Assembly (NCBI RefSeq): GCF_000310225.1
Contig: NZ_AMXF01000002.1
Span: 1-64,000, forward strand
From: Thauera phenylacetica B4P
GTDB taxonomy: Bacteria > Pseudomonadota > Gammaproteobacteria > Burkholderiales > Rhodocyclaceae
Length of the DNA: 64,000 nt
Reading direction: 5' to 3'
Of this stretch, positions 17,302 to 25,679 are shown piece by piece. The position numbers and the translations under genes are program-made. Numbering within the stretch: position 1 is the stretch's first letter; each line of letters begins with the position of its first letter. The notes beneath the pieces are model-generated. The model searched no databases. It worked only from the letters and a program-made list of their open reading frames with translations, and had not been told where the DNA came from.

Positions 17302-18126
17302 ATGGACATGACCGACATGAATGCCGCTTCCGCCACCACGCCTCCGGGGCGTCGCCAGGGCGAGGTGATCCTCGACCTGCAGAACATCTCGCTGCGCTTC
17401 GGTGGCGTGAAGGCGCTGACCGACATCAGCTTCAACGTCCGCGAGCACGAAATCCGCTCGATCATCGGCCCCAACGGTGCCGGCAAGAGCTCGATGCTCA
17501 ACGTGATCAACGGCGTCTATCACCCGCAGGAAGGCAAGATCATGTATCGCGGGCAGGAACGCCAGCGCCTCGAGCCCTACATGGCGGCACGCCAGGGCAT
17601 CGCGCGCACCTTCCAGAACATCGCGCTGTTCAAGGGCATGAGCGTGCTCGACAACATCATGACTGGGCGCAACCTGAAGATGAAGTCGAACCTCTTCCAG
17701 CAGGCGCTGTTCTGGGGCGCGGCGCAGAAGGAGGAGATCGCCCACCGCGAGAAGGTGGAGGAGGTGATCGACTTCCTCGAGATCCAGAACGTGCGCAAGA
17801 CCCCGGTCGGGCAGTTGCCCTATGGCCTGCAGAAGCGCGTCGAACTCGGCCGCGCGCTGGCCGCCGAGCCCTCGCTGCTGCTGCTCGACGAGCCGATGGC
17901 GGGCATGAACGTGGAGGAGAAGCAGGACATGTGCCGCTTCATCCTCGACGTCAATGACCAGTTCGGCACCACCATCGTGCTGATCGAGCACGACATGGGG
18001 GTAGTGATGGACATCTCCGATCGGGTCGTGGTGCTGGATTACGGCAAGAAGATCGGCGACGGAGCACCCGACGAGGTGCGCAACAACGAAGACGTCATCA
18101 GTGCCTATCTCGGCACGTCGCACTGA
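17302..18126 (+). CDS. livG: Branched-chain-type ABC transporter ATPase, LivG-like
   Basis: 274 residues. One of two ATPases of a HAAT-family importer on the inner membrane. Walker A is GPNGAGKS (56-63), the signature is the LivG variant LPYGLQKR, and Walker B is LLLLDEPMAG followed by VLIEHDMGVV. The second ATG (17308) has a better spacing from GAGG and may be the true start. It lies 11 bases after the acyl-CoA ligase gene. The liv name marks the family; the substrate need not be an amino acid. Confidence 0.9.
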   Translation: MDMTDMNAASATTPPGRRQGEVILDLQNISLRFGGVKALTDISFNVREHEIRSIIGPNGAGKSSMLNVINGVYHPQEGKIMYRGQERQRLEPYMAARQGIARTFQNIALFKGMSVLDNIMTGRNLKMKSNLFQQALFWGAAQKEEIAHREKVEEVIDFLEIQNVRKTPVGQLPYGLQKRVELGRALAAEPSLLLLDEPMAGMNVEEKQDMCRFILDVNDQFGTTIVLIEHDMGVVMDISDRVVVLDYGKKIGDGAPDEVRNNEDVISAYLGTSH

Positions 18127-18138
18127 GCGGGGAACACC

Positions 18139-19068
18139 ATGGGATTCTTTCTTGAAACCTTGTTCGGCGGGTTGATGGCCGGCATGTTGTACTCATTGAT
18201 CGCACTGGGCTTCGTGCTGATCTACAAGGCCTCGGGCGTGTTCAACTTCGCCCAGGGCGCGATGGTGCTGTTCGCCGCGCTGGCGATGTCGCGCTTCGCG
18301 GAGTGGATTCCGCAGTGGCTGGGCTTCGAGAGCCTGCTGCTCGCCAACCTGCTCGCCTTCGTCGCCGCGATGGCGGTGATGATCATGCTGGCGTGGGCGA
18401 TCGAGCGCCTGTGCCTGTCGAAGCTGGTCAACCAGGAGGGCATCACGCTGCTGATGGCCACGCTCGGCATCGCCTACTTCCTCGACGGCTTCGGCCAGAC
18501 GCTCTTCGGCAGCGACATCTACAACATCAACGTCGGCATGCCCAAGGATCCGGCCTTCATCCTCGAGGGCATGTTCGAGGGCGGCGTGATGATCAGCAAG
18601 GAAGACCTCGTCGCCGCGGTGATCGCCGCGCTGCTGGTGGTGGTGCTGGCGCTGTTCTTCCAGAAGACCAAGACCGGCCGCGCGCTGCGCGCGGTGGCGG
18701 ACGACCACCAGGCCGCGCAGTCGATCGGCATCCCGCTCAACAAGATCTGGGTCATCGTGTGGTCGGTGGCGGGCTTTGCCGCGCTGGTCGCCGGCATCAT
18801 CTGGGGCTCCAAGCTCGGCGTGCAATTCACGCTCTCGCTGGTGGCGCTCAAGGCCTTGCCGGTGGTGATCCTCGGCGGCCTGACCTCGGTGCCGGGCGCC
18901 ATCATCGGCGGCCTCATCATCGGTGTCGGCGAGAAGCTGTCGGAGATCTACCTCGGGCCGATGCTCGGTGGTGGCATCGAAATCTGGTTCGCCTACGTGC
19001 TCGCGCTGGGTTTCCTGCTGGTTCGTCCGCAGGGGCTGTTCGGCGAGAAGATCATCGATCGCGTCTGA
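18139..19068 (+). CDS. livH: Branched-chain-type ABC transporter permease, LivH-like
   Basis: 309-residue polytopic permease. It starts with LFGGLMAGMLYSLIALGFVL, the usual LivH opening, and shows GRALRAVADDHQAAQSIGI, the cytoplasmic loop that contacts the ATPase. About eight hydrophobic helices follow. It begins 12 bases after livG and is followed by livM. Confidence 0.9.
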   Translation: MGFFLETLFGGLMAGMLYSLIALGFVLIYKASGVFNFAQGAMVLFAALAMSRFAEWIPQWLGFESLLLANLLAFVAAMAVMIMLAWAIERLCLSKLVNQEGITLLMATLGIAYFLDGFGQTLFGSDIYNINVGMPKDPAFILEGMFEGGVMISKEDLVAAVIAALLVVVLALFFQKTKTGRALRAVADDHQAAQSIGIPLNKIWVIVWSVAGFAALVAGIIWGSKLGVQFTLSLVALKALPVVILGGLTSVPGAIIGGLIIGVGEKLSEIYLGPMLGGGIEIWFAYVLALGFLLVRPQGLFGEKIIDRV

Positions 19069-19098
19069 CGCGGCTACCGACTCCGGGAGAACATCCGA

Positions 19099-20163
19099 AT
19101 GCTGTACAGAGAAAATGGCCAGTTCAAGACGAGCTACGCGGCCGATCAACAAATCTTCCCGATCTTCCAGGAGCGCTGGGCGATGGCCCTGCTGCTGCTG
19201 GTCGCCTTCGTGGTGCTGCCACTGGTGGGCTCGGAATACTGGTTCCGCGCCATCCTGATTCCCTTCCTGATCCTGTCGCTGGCGGCGCTGGGACTGAACA
19301 TCCTGGTCGGCTACTGCGGCCAGATCTCGCTCGGTACCGGCGCATTCATGGCGGTGGGCGCGTATGCGGCCTACAACTTCATGGTCCGCATCGACGGTAT
19401 GCCGCTGATCGTGGCGATGCTGCTCGGCGGCCTGTCTGCGACCGTGATCGGCGTGCTGTTCGGCATCCCGTCGCTGCGCATCAAGGGCTTGTATCTCGCG
19501 GTGGCGACGCTGGCGGCGCAGTTCTTCACCGACTGGGCCTTCCTGCGTATCGGCTGGTTCACCAACAACTCGTCGTCCGGTTCGGTCAGCATGGCCCGCC
19601 TCGACGTGTTCGGCGTGCCGATCGAGTCGCCGGTCACCAAGTACCTGTTCGTGCTGACGGTGGTGTGCGTGTTCGCGCTGATGGCCAAGAACCTGGTGCG
19701 CAGCGCCATCGGCCGGCAGTGGATGGCGATCCGCGACATGGACGTGGCCGCGGCGGTGATCGGCATCCGCCCGATGTACGCCAAGCTGAGCGCGTTCGCG
19801 GTGAGCTCCTTCATCGTCGGCGTGGCCGGCGTGCTGTGGGCCTTCATCCACCTTGGCGCATGGGAGCCGGCGGCGTTCTCGATCGACCGTTCCTTCCAGT
19901 TGCTGTTCATGGTCATCATCGGCGGCCTGGGTTCGATCGCCGGGGCCTTCCTGGGCGCGGGCTTCATCGTGCTGCTGCCGCTCGCCCTCGACCAGATCCC
20001 GCACCTGCTCGGCATTCCGCTGTCCACGGCGACGATCACGCACCTGGTGCACATGATCTTCGGCGCCCTCATCGTGTTCTTCCTGATCGTCGAGCCGCAT
20101 GGCCTGGCGAAGCTGTGGAGCGTGGGCAAGCAGAAGCTGCGGCTGTGGCCCTTCCCCCATTGA
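19099..20163 (+). CDS. livM: Branched-chain-type ABC transporter permease, LivM-like
   Basis: 354-residue second permease. A cytoplasmic N-terminus of about 27 residues precedes the first helix. The LivM hallmark NILVGYCGQISLGTGAFMAV is present, as is the ATPase-contact loop GRQWMAIRDMDVAAAVIGI. It ends with a short basic tail. It pairs with LivH to form the pore. Confidence 0.9.
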   Translation: MLYRENGQFKTSYAADQQIFPIFQERWAMALLLLVAFVVLPLVGSEYWFRAILIPFLILSLAALGLNILVGYCGQISLGTGAFMAVGAYAAYNFMVRIDGMPLIVAMLLGGLSATVIGVLFGIPSLRIKGLYLAVATLAAQFFTDWAFLRIGWFTNNSSSGSVSMARLDVFGVPIESPVTKYLFVLTVVCVFALMAKNLVRSAIGRQWMAIRDMDVAAAVIGIRPMYAKLSAFAVSSFIVGVAGVLWAFIHLGAWEPAAFSIDRSFQLLFMVIIGGLGSIAGAFLGAGFIVLLPLALDQIPHLLGIPLSTATITHLVHMIFGALIVFFLIVEPHGLAKLWSVGKQKLRLWPFPH

Positions 20164-20269
20164 TGCAGCGCCGCCCGGTTGCTGGGGGCCGGGCAGAAGT
20201 GCTTGTCGCAGGGATGCACCAACCGGCATGGACGCCATGCCACCGACACATAAAAGAGGAGACACATCA

Positions 20270-21580
20270 ATGAAACTCAAGCCTTTCGTGCTTGCCGCCA
20301 CGCTCGCCGCCCTGGGTGCGACCAGCTTTGCAACGCTGGCCCAGGAGCAGTTCCTTCCGCTGCTGTCCTATCGCACCGGTGCCTATGCGCCCAACGGCGT
20401 GCCCTGGGCCAACGGCAAGCAGGACTACCTCAAGTACATCAACGCCACCGGCGGCATCAACGGCGTCAAGATCGCCTTTGAGGAATGCGAGACCGGCTAC
20501 GCCACCGACAAGGGCGTGGAGTGCTACGAGCGCCTGAAGGGCAAGGGCGCCGCCGTGTTCGACCCGCAGGCCACCGGCATCACCTTCGCGCTCACCGACA
20601 AGGCGCCGATCGACAAGATCCCGCTGATCACGCTCGGCTACGGCCTGGCGGCCTCGCAGGACGGCGGCGTGTTCAAGTGGAACTTCCCGCTGATGGGCAG
20701 CTACTGGACTGCGGCCGACATCCTGATCCAGCACCTGGGCAAGAAGGAAGGCGGTCTCGACAAGCTCAAGGGCAAAAAGATCGCGCTGATCTACCACGAC
20801 TCGCCCTTCGGCAAGGAGCCGATCCCGGCGCTGAAGAAGCGCGCCGAGATGCATGGCTTCGAGTTGCAACTGCTGCCGGTGACCGCGCCGGGCGTGGAGC
20901 AGAAGGCGACCTGGCTGCAGGTGCGCCGCGATCGTCCCGACTACGCGCTGCTGTGGGGCTGGGGCGTGATGAACTCGACCGCGCTCAAGGAGGCGATCGC
21001 CACCGGCTTCCCGCGCGAGAAGCTGTTCGGCGTGTGGTGGGCGGGCGCCGAGCCGGACGTCAAGGACGTCGGCGACAACGCCAAGGGCTACAGCGCGCTG
21101 GCGCTCAACCCCAACGGCACCGAGTACCCGCTGATGCAGGACGTCCTCAAGAAGGTGCATGACGCCGGCCAGGGCTCGGGCCCGCGCGACGAGGTCGGCT
21201 CGGTGCTGTACACCCGCGGCATGATCATCTCGATGCTCAGCGTCGAGGCCGTGCGCGCGGCGCAGGAGAAGTTCGGCAAAGGTCAGGTCATGACCGGCGA
21301 GCAGGTGCGCTGGGGCTTCGAGAACCTCAACCTCGACGAGAAGCGGCTTGAAGAGCTGGGTGTGAAGGGCGTGATCCGCCCGCTCAAGACCACTTGCGAG
21401 GACCACATGGGCTCGTCGTGGGCGCGCGTTCACACCTGGGATGGCAGCAAGTGGGTGATGGGCGCCGACTGGTACGAGGCAGACAAGAGCGTGCTCGGCC
21501 CGATGGTCAAGGAAGCCGCCGACCGCTACGCCGCCGAGAAGCAGGTCAAGCGCCGCGACGCCGCCGACTGCAACTCCTGA
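20270..21580 (+). CDS. Periplasmic substrate-binding protein of the LivK type
   Basis: 436 residues with a signal peptide (about 1-25, KPFVLAATLAALGATSFATL, cut near LAQ). The rest is a two-lobed Peripla_BP_6 protein starting FLPLLSYRTGAYAPNGVPWA. The length and the aromatic-rich NGKQDYLKYINATGGINGVK region fit the group of LivK-like proteins found with acyl-CoA ligase genes in aromatic-degrading Betaproteobacteria, rather than true Leu/Ile/Val binders. The ATG follows AGAGGAGA. The 106-base gap before it has no clear promoter. Confidence 0.87.
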   Translation: MKLKPFVLAATLAALGATSFATLAQEQFLPLLSYRTGAYAPNGVPWANGKQDYLKYINATGGINGVKIAFEECETGYATDKGVECYERLKGKGAAVFDPQATGITFALTDKAPIDKIPLITLGYGLAASQDGGVFKWNFPLMGSYWTAADILIQHLGKKEGGLDKLKGKKIALIYHDSPFGKEPIPALKKRAEMHGFELQLLPVTAPGVEQKATWLQVRRDRPDYALLWGWGVMNSTALKEAIATGFPREKLFGVWWAGAEPDVKDVGDNAKGYSALALNPNGTEYPLMQDVLKKVHDAGQGSGPRDEVGSVLYTRGMIISMLSVEAVRAAQEKFGKGQVMTGEQVRWGFENLNLDEKRLEELGVKGVIRPLKTTCEDHMGSSWARVHTWDGSKWVMGADWYEADKSVLGPMVKEAADRYAAEKQVKRRDAADCNS

Positions 21581-21689
21581 TGCTGTTTCCGGCCGTCCGA
21601 TCGTGCCGCCGCGTGCGGCCGGCCGGGTGGTCGGGATCGATCCGGGTCCCGCCGCGCGCTGCGTGGCGGGGCCGAATCTACCGGACGAA

Positions 21690-22502
21690 ATGATGAGCGC
21701 ACCGAATCTTCTACTCAATGTGAATGGCATCGAGGTGATCTACAACCACGTCGCGCTGGTGCTCAAGGGCGTGTCCCTGCAGGTGCCCGAAGGCGGCATC
21801 GTGGCCATTCTCGGCGGCAACGGCGCGGGCAAGACCACCACGCTGCGTGCGATCTCCAACCTGCTCAAGGGCGAGCGTGGCGAGGTCACCAAGGGCATGA
21901 TCGAATACCGCGGCGAGCGCGTCGAGGCGCTGTCGCCCTCCGACCTCGTGCGTCGGGGCGTGGTCCAGGTCATGGAAGGGCGTCACTGCTTCGCCCACCT
22001 GACCATCGAGGAGAACCTGCTCGCTGGCGCCTACACGCGCAGCGACAAGGGCGAGATCGCCGCCAACCTCGACAAGGTGTACACCTATTTCCCGCGCCTG
22101 AAGACGCGCCGCACCAGCCAGGCCGCCTACACCTCGGGCGGCGAGCAGCAGATGTGCGCGATCGGTCGCGCGCTGATGTCGAACCCGAACATGGTCCTGC
22201 TCGACGAGCCCTCGATGGGCCTGGCGCCGCAGATCGTCGAAGAGGTGTTCGAGATCGTCAAGGACCTCAACGCCAAGGAGCGCGTGAGCTTCCTGCTCGC
22301 CGAACAGAACACCATGGTCGCGCTGCGCTACGCCGATTTCGGCTACATCGTCGAGAACGGCCGCATCGTGATGGAAGGCGCGGCCAAGGATCTGGCGACC
22401 AACGAGGACGTCAAGGAGTTCTACCTCGGCCTCGCGGGCGAGGGCCGCAAGAGCTTCCGCGACATCAAGCACTACCGTCGCCGCAAGCGCTGGCTGAGCT
22501 GA
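21690..22502 (+). CDS. livF: Branched-chain-type ABC transporter ATPase, LivF-like
   Basis: 270-residue second ATPase of the importer. Walker A GGNGAGKTT begins at 42, the signature is SGGEQQMCAIGRAL, and Walker B is VLLDEPSMGLAP. A basic tail (RRRKRWLS) is longer than in most LivF proteins. The start is one of two adjacent ATGs; the Shine-Dalgarno is weak. A 109-base gap separates it from the binding-protein gene. Confidence 0.9.
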   Translation: MMSAPNLLLNVNGIEVIYNHVALVLKGVSLQVPEGGIVAILGGNGAGKTTTLRAISNLLKGERGEVTKGMIEYRGERVEALSPSDLVRRGVVQVMEGRHCFAHLTIEENLLAGAYTRSDKGEIAANLDKVYTYFPRLKTRRTSQAAYTSGGEQQMCAIGRALMSNPNMVLLDEPSMGLAPQIVEEVFEIVKDLNAKERVSFLLAEQNTMVALRYADFGYIVENGRIVMEGAAKDLATNEDVKEFYLGLAGEGRKSFRDIKHYRRRKRWLS

Positions 22503-22554
22503 AGCCGCAGCGCCAGACGAAGGACCGGACAACGTATCGAGCAGGGGAGCCGAG

Positions 22555-23790
22555 ATGAATTTCCACGACACGCGCGAGACCCGCGATCCCGAGGTGCGCG
22601 AACGCGAGCTGCTGGCCCGCCTGCCGGCGCAGATCGCCCATGCGCGCGCCGCCGCGCCCGCGTTGGGGCGGCTGCTCGCCGACGTCGATCCGGATTCGGT
22701 CACCAGCCGCGAGGCGCTCGCCACGCTGCCGGTGACGCGCAAGTCCGAATTGCTCGAGCTGCAGAAGGCGGCGCGGCCCTTCGGCGGCTTCTCGGCGGTG
22801 GGCTGGGGCGCGGCGTGCCGGCGCGTGTTCGCCTCGCCCGGCCCGCTCTACGAACCCGAAGGCGCGCGCCCCGACTACTATCGCCTGGCGCGCGCGCTGT
22901 TCGCCGCGGGTTTTCGTGCCGGCGACCTGGTGCACAACACCTTCTCGTACCACTTCACCCCCGCCGGTTCGATGATGGAGACCGCCGCGCACGCGCTCGG
23001 CTGCACCGTCTTTCCCGCCGGCGTCGGCCAGACCGAGCAGCAGCTCGCGGCGATCGCCGACCTGCAGCCCAACGCCTACGTCGGCACGCCGTCCTTCCTG
23101 CGCATCCTGCTCGAAAAGGCGGACGAGCTCGGCGTGAGCGTGTCCTTCACCAAGGCCTTCGTCTCCGGCGAAGCCTTTCCGCCCAGCATGCGCGAGGCCT
23201 TCGCCGCGCGCGGCATCACCGCCTGCCAGGCCTACGCCACCGCCGACATCGGCCTCATCGCCTACGAGACCCCGGCGCGCGAGGGCATGGTGGTGGACGA
23301 GGACGTGCTGCTCGAGATCGTCCGCCCCGGCACCGGCGACCCGGTGGCGCCGGGGGAGGTGGGCGAGGTGGTGGTGACCACCTTCAACCCGGATTACCCG
23401 CTGATCCGCTTCGGCACCGGCGACCTGTCCGCGGTGCTGTCCGGCGTCTCGCCCTGCGGGCGCACCAACGTGCGCATCAAGGGCTGGATGGGGCGCGCCG
23501 ACCAGACCACCAAGGTCAAGGGCATGTTCGTGCATCCGGGGCAGATCGCCCAGGTCGTGCGCCGCCACCCCGAGATCACGCGCGCGCGGCTGGTGGTCGA
23601 CAATCCAGATCTCGCCGACCGCATGACGCTGATGTGCGAGGTTGCCGGCGGCGGCAGCGAGGCGCTCGCCGAGGCGGTCGCCGCGAGCATCCGCGAGCTC
23701 ACCAAGCTGCGTGGCGAGGTTGCCTTCCTGCCCACCGGTGCGCTCGCCAACGATGGCAAGGTCATCGACGACGTGCGCACCTACGCGTAG
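22555..23790 (+). CDS. PaaK-like AMP-binding protein with altered phosphate motif
   Basis: 411 residues, resembling phenylacetate-CoA ligases: FSYHFTPAGSMMETAAHALGC, the YATADIG adenylate region, FGTGDLSAV and the C-terminal NDGKVIDD with a candidate catalytic Lys. The usual nucleotide-phosphate motif (SSGTTGKP) is replaced by FASPGPLYEPEG, a variant I recall in a PaaK side branch. Whether it still adenylates acids is uncertain. A good GGGGAG precedes the ATG. Its position after livF suggests it serves the same pathway as the transporter. Confidence 0.78.
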   Translation: MNFHDTRETRDPEVRERELLARLPAQIAHARAAAPALGRLLADVDPDSVTSREALATLPVTRKSELLELQKAARPFGGFSAVGWGAACRRVFASPGPLYEPEGARPDYYRLARALFAAGFRAGDLVHNTFSYHFTPAGSMMETAAHALGCTVFPAGVGQTEQQLAAIADLQPNAYVGTPSFLRILLEKADELGVSVSFTKAFVSGEAFPPSMREAFAARGITACQAYATADIGLIAYETPAREGMVVDEDVLLEIVRPGTGDPVAPGEVGEVVVTTFNPDYPLIRFGTGDLSAVLSGVSPCGRTNVRIKGWMGRADQTTKVKGMFVHPGQIAQVVRRHPEITRARLVVDNPDLADRMTLMCEVAGGGSEALAEAVAASIRELTKLRGEVAFLPTGALANDGKVIDDVRTYA

Positions 23791-23856
23791 CCGCGAGCCC
23801 GTCGCCCGCGTGCTCCGGCGGCGGGGGCTGGCATACTGCCGCCTTTCCGCAACACG

Positions 23857-25059
23857 ATGGACGCGCACATGAACCCCGCATCGACCGCTTCCGCACGCGC
23901 GCCGCTCGCCGGCGTGCGCATCCTCGACCTCACCCGGCTGCTCCCCGGCCCGCTCGCCACCCAGCACCTCGCCGACTATGGCGCCGAGGTGATCAAGGTG
24001 GAGGACACCGGGGCCGGAGATTACGCGCGCAGCATGGGCGCGATGGGGGGCGACACGAGCTGGTTCTACCAGCTGGTCAACCGCAACAAGCGCAGCCTGC
24101 GGCTGGACCTCAAGCAGGAGGCGGGACGCGAACTCTTCCTGCGCCTGGTGGGCAGCGCCGACGTGGTGGTCGAGGGCTTCCGCCCCGGCGTGATGGAGCG
24201 CCTCGGCCTCGGCTACGCCACGCTCGCGGAGCGCAATCCGCGCGTGGTGCTGTGCAGCATCAGCGGCTACGGGCAGACCGGGCCGTACGCGCTGCGCGCT
24301 GGCCATGACATCAACTACCTCGGCTACGCCGGGGTGCTCGACCAGATCGGCTGCGCGGGCGGCGCGCCGGCGCTGTCGAACCTGCAGATCGGCGACCTGC
24401 TCGGCGGCACCATGGGCGCGGTGATGGGCATCCTGGTGGCCTTGTTCGACGCGCGCCGCAGCGGCCACGGCCGCGAGGTGGACGTGTCGATGACCGATGC
24501 CAGCTTCGCGCACATGATCTTCCCGCTCGCCGAGGTGCTCGCCCACGGCGGCGTGCGGCCGCGCGGCGAGGACCTGCTGTCCGGCGGCGTGCCCTGCTAC
24601 GGCGTGTATGAGACCGCGGACGGCCGCCACATGGCGGTGGGCGCGCTGGAGGAGAAGTTCTGGGCGTTGATGTGCACCACGCTCGGGCGCGCCGACCTGA
24701 TCCCGGGGCATCTCGCCACCGGCGAGGAGGGCGCGCGCGCGCGCGCCGATCTCGCGGCCATCTTCCGCGGCCGCAGCCAGCGCGAGTGGGTGGCGGTGTT
24801 CGACCCGGTCGATTGCTGCGTGACGCCGGTCTTGCGCCTGGAGGAGAGCCTGCGCGACCCGCAGCTGCGCGCGCGCGGCATGGTGGTGGAGGCCAGCGGC
24901 CTGTGCCACGCCGGCCCGGCGGTGCGCCTGGGCGGGATGCCGGAGATGCCCGCCGCGCCGGCCCCGGCTCGCGCGGGGGCGGACACGGACGCGATCCTGG
25001 AGGCGCTCGGCGTGGACGCCGAAGAATGTGCGCGGCTGCGCGGCGCGGGGGTGATCTAG
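23857..25059 (+). CDS. CaiB/BaiF CoA-transferase family protein, AMACR-like
   Basis: 400 residues. Opens with LAGVRILDLTRLLPGPLATQ and contains VEGFRPGVMERLGLG, as family III CoA transferases do. The GHDINYL motif and the Asp in IGDLLGG match the catalytic His and Asp of alpha-methylacyl-CoA racemase, so racemisation of 2-methylacyl-CoA is more likely than CoA transfer. A second ATG four codons in is an alternative start. It lies 66 bases after the PaaK-like gene. A link to branched acyl-CoA use, as with icmF, is inference. Confidence 0.82.
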   Translation: MDAHMNPASTASARAPLAGVRILDLTRLLPGPLATQHLADYGAEVIKVEDTGAGDYARSMGAMGGDTSWFYQLVNRNKRSLRLDLKQEAGRELFLRLVGSADVVVEGFRPGVMERLGLGYATLAERNPRVVLCSISGYGQTGPYALRAGHDINYLGYAGVLDQIGCAGGAPALSNLQIGDLLGGTMGAVMGILVALFDARRSGHGREVDVSMTDASFAHMIFPLAEVLAHGGVRPRGEDLLSGGVPCYGVYETADGRHMAVGALEEKFWALMCTTLGRADLIPGHLATGEEGARARADLAAIFRGRSQREWVAVFDPVDCCVTPVLRLEESLRDPQLRARGMVVEASGLCHAGPAVRLGGMPEMPAAPAPARAGADTDAILEALGVDAEECARLRGAGVI

Positions 25060-25207
25060 GTCAGGGCCCACCCCGGCCTGCACGATGGGCCGGCGCTTCC
25101 CGGCTGTCGTCGGGCGGGCGAAAGACGCACCCGCTCACGCCCGCATGCAGCGGCAGGAAAGCGAGCCCGCGCGATGCGGGCCATGCCGGGCGGGTGCGGG
25201 GCGCGGA

Positions 25208-25639
25208 TTACTTGTCGGTGGTCGGCTTGCGTCGCCCGCCGCGCGCGCCGTCCTTGGCTTCGGCCTGCGGCGCGGGTGCCGGCGTGGCAGCGGGCTGCCC
25301 ACCCATGAGGTTCCACGGCCACATCGCCGCCGCGGCTGCGAACGGGTTGGCGCCGGCATCGGCCGTGGCGACGCCTTCGCCCGCCTGCTGGGCCTGCTGG
25401 CTCATCGCCTTGACCGCGGCGAGCGCGGCGCGCTGCATCTCCAGGCCCTGGATGCTCATCTGCAGCATGTTCAGGTTCATCTTGAGCCAGCCTTCGACCG
25501 CGCGCATGTCGGTGATGCGCTTGTCCAGCTCGTCGACGTCGAGCGTGGGCGTGACCATGCCCGGCAGCGAGAAACCCATCTGGTTCCACATGCCGCGCAC
25601 GAACTCGAGCGGATCCTGGGCGTTCTGGTCATTGGACAT
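25208..25639 (-). CDS. phaM: PHA granule-associated regulatory protein PhaM
   Basis: 143 residues. PhaM binds poly(3-hydroxybutyrate) synthase, granules and DNA in Ralstonia. The recognisable core is DPLEFVRGMWNQMGF and the helix LDKRITDMRAVEGWLKMNLN near the N-terminus. The C-terminus is Ala/Pro-rich and ends with a basic, DNA-binding-like GGRRKPTTDK. It is shorter than Ralstonia PhaM. The ATG at 25639 was chosen because GGAG lies 7 bases upstream; the longer frame begins in unlikely sequence. It suggests that the host stores PHB. Confidence 0.82.
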   Translation of the reverse strand: MSNDQNAQDPLEFVRGMWNQMGFSLPGMVTPTLDVDELDKRITDMRAVEGWLKMNLNMLQMSIQGLEMQRAALAAVKAMSQQAQQAGEGVATADAGANPFAAAAAMWPWNLMGGQPAATPAPAPQAEAKDGARGGRRKPTTDK

Positions 25640-25679
25640 CGGGCTGCTCCGGTCGGGGGGGCGAGTTGATGGAATGATA

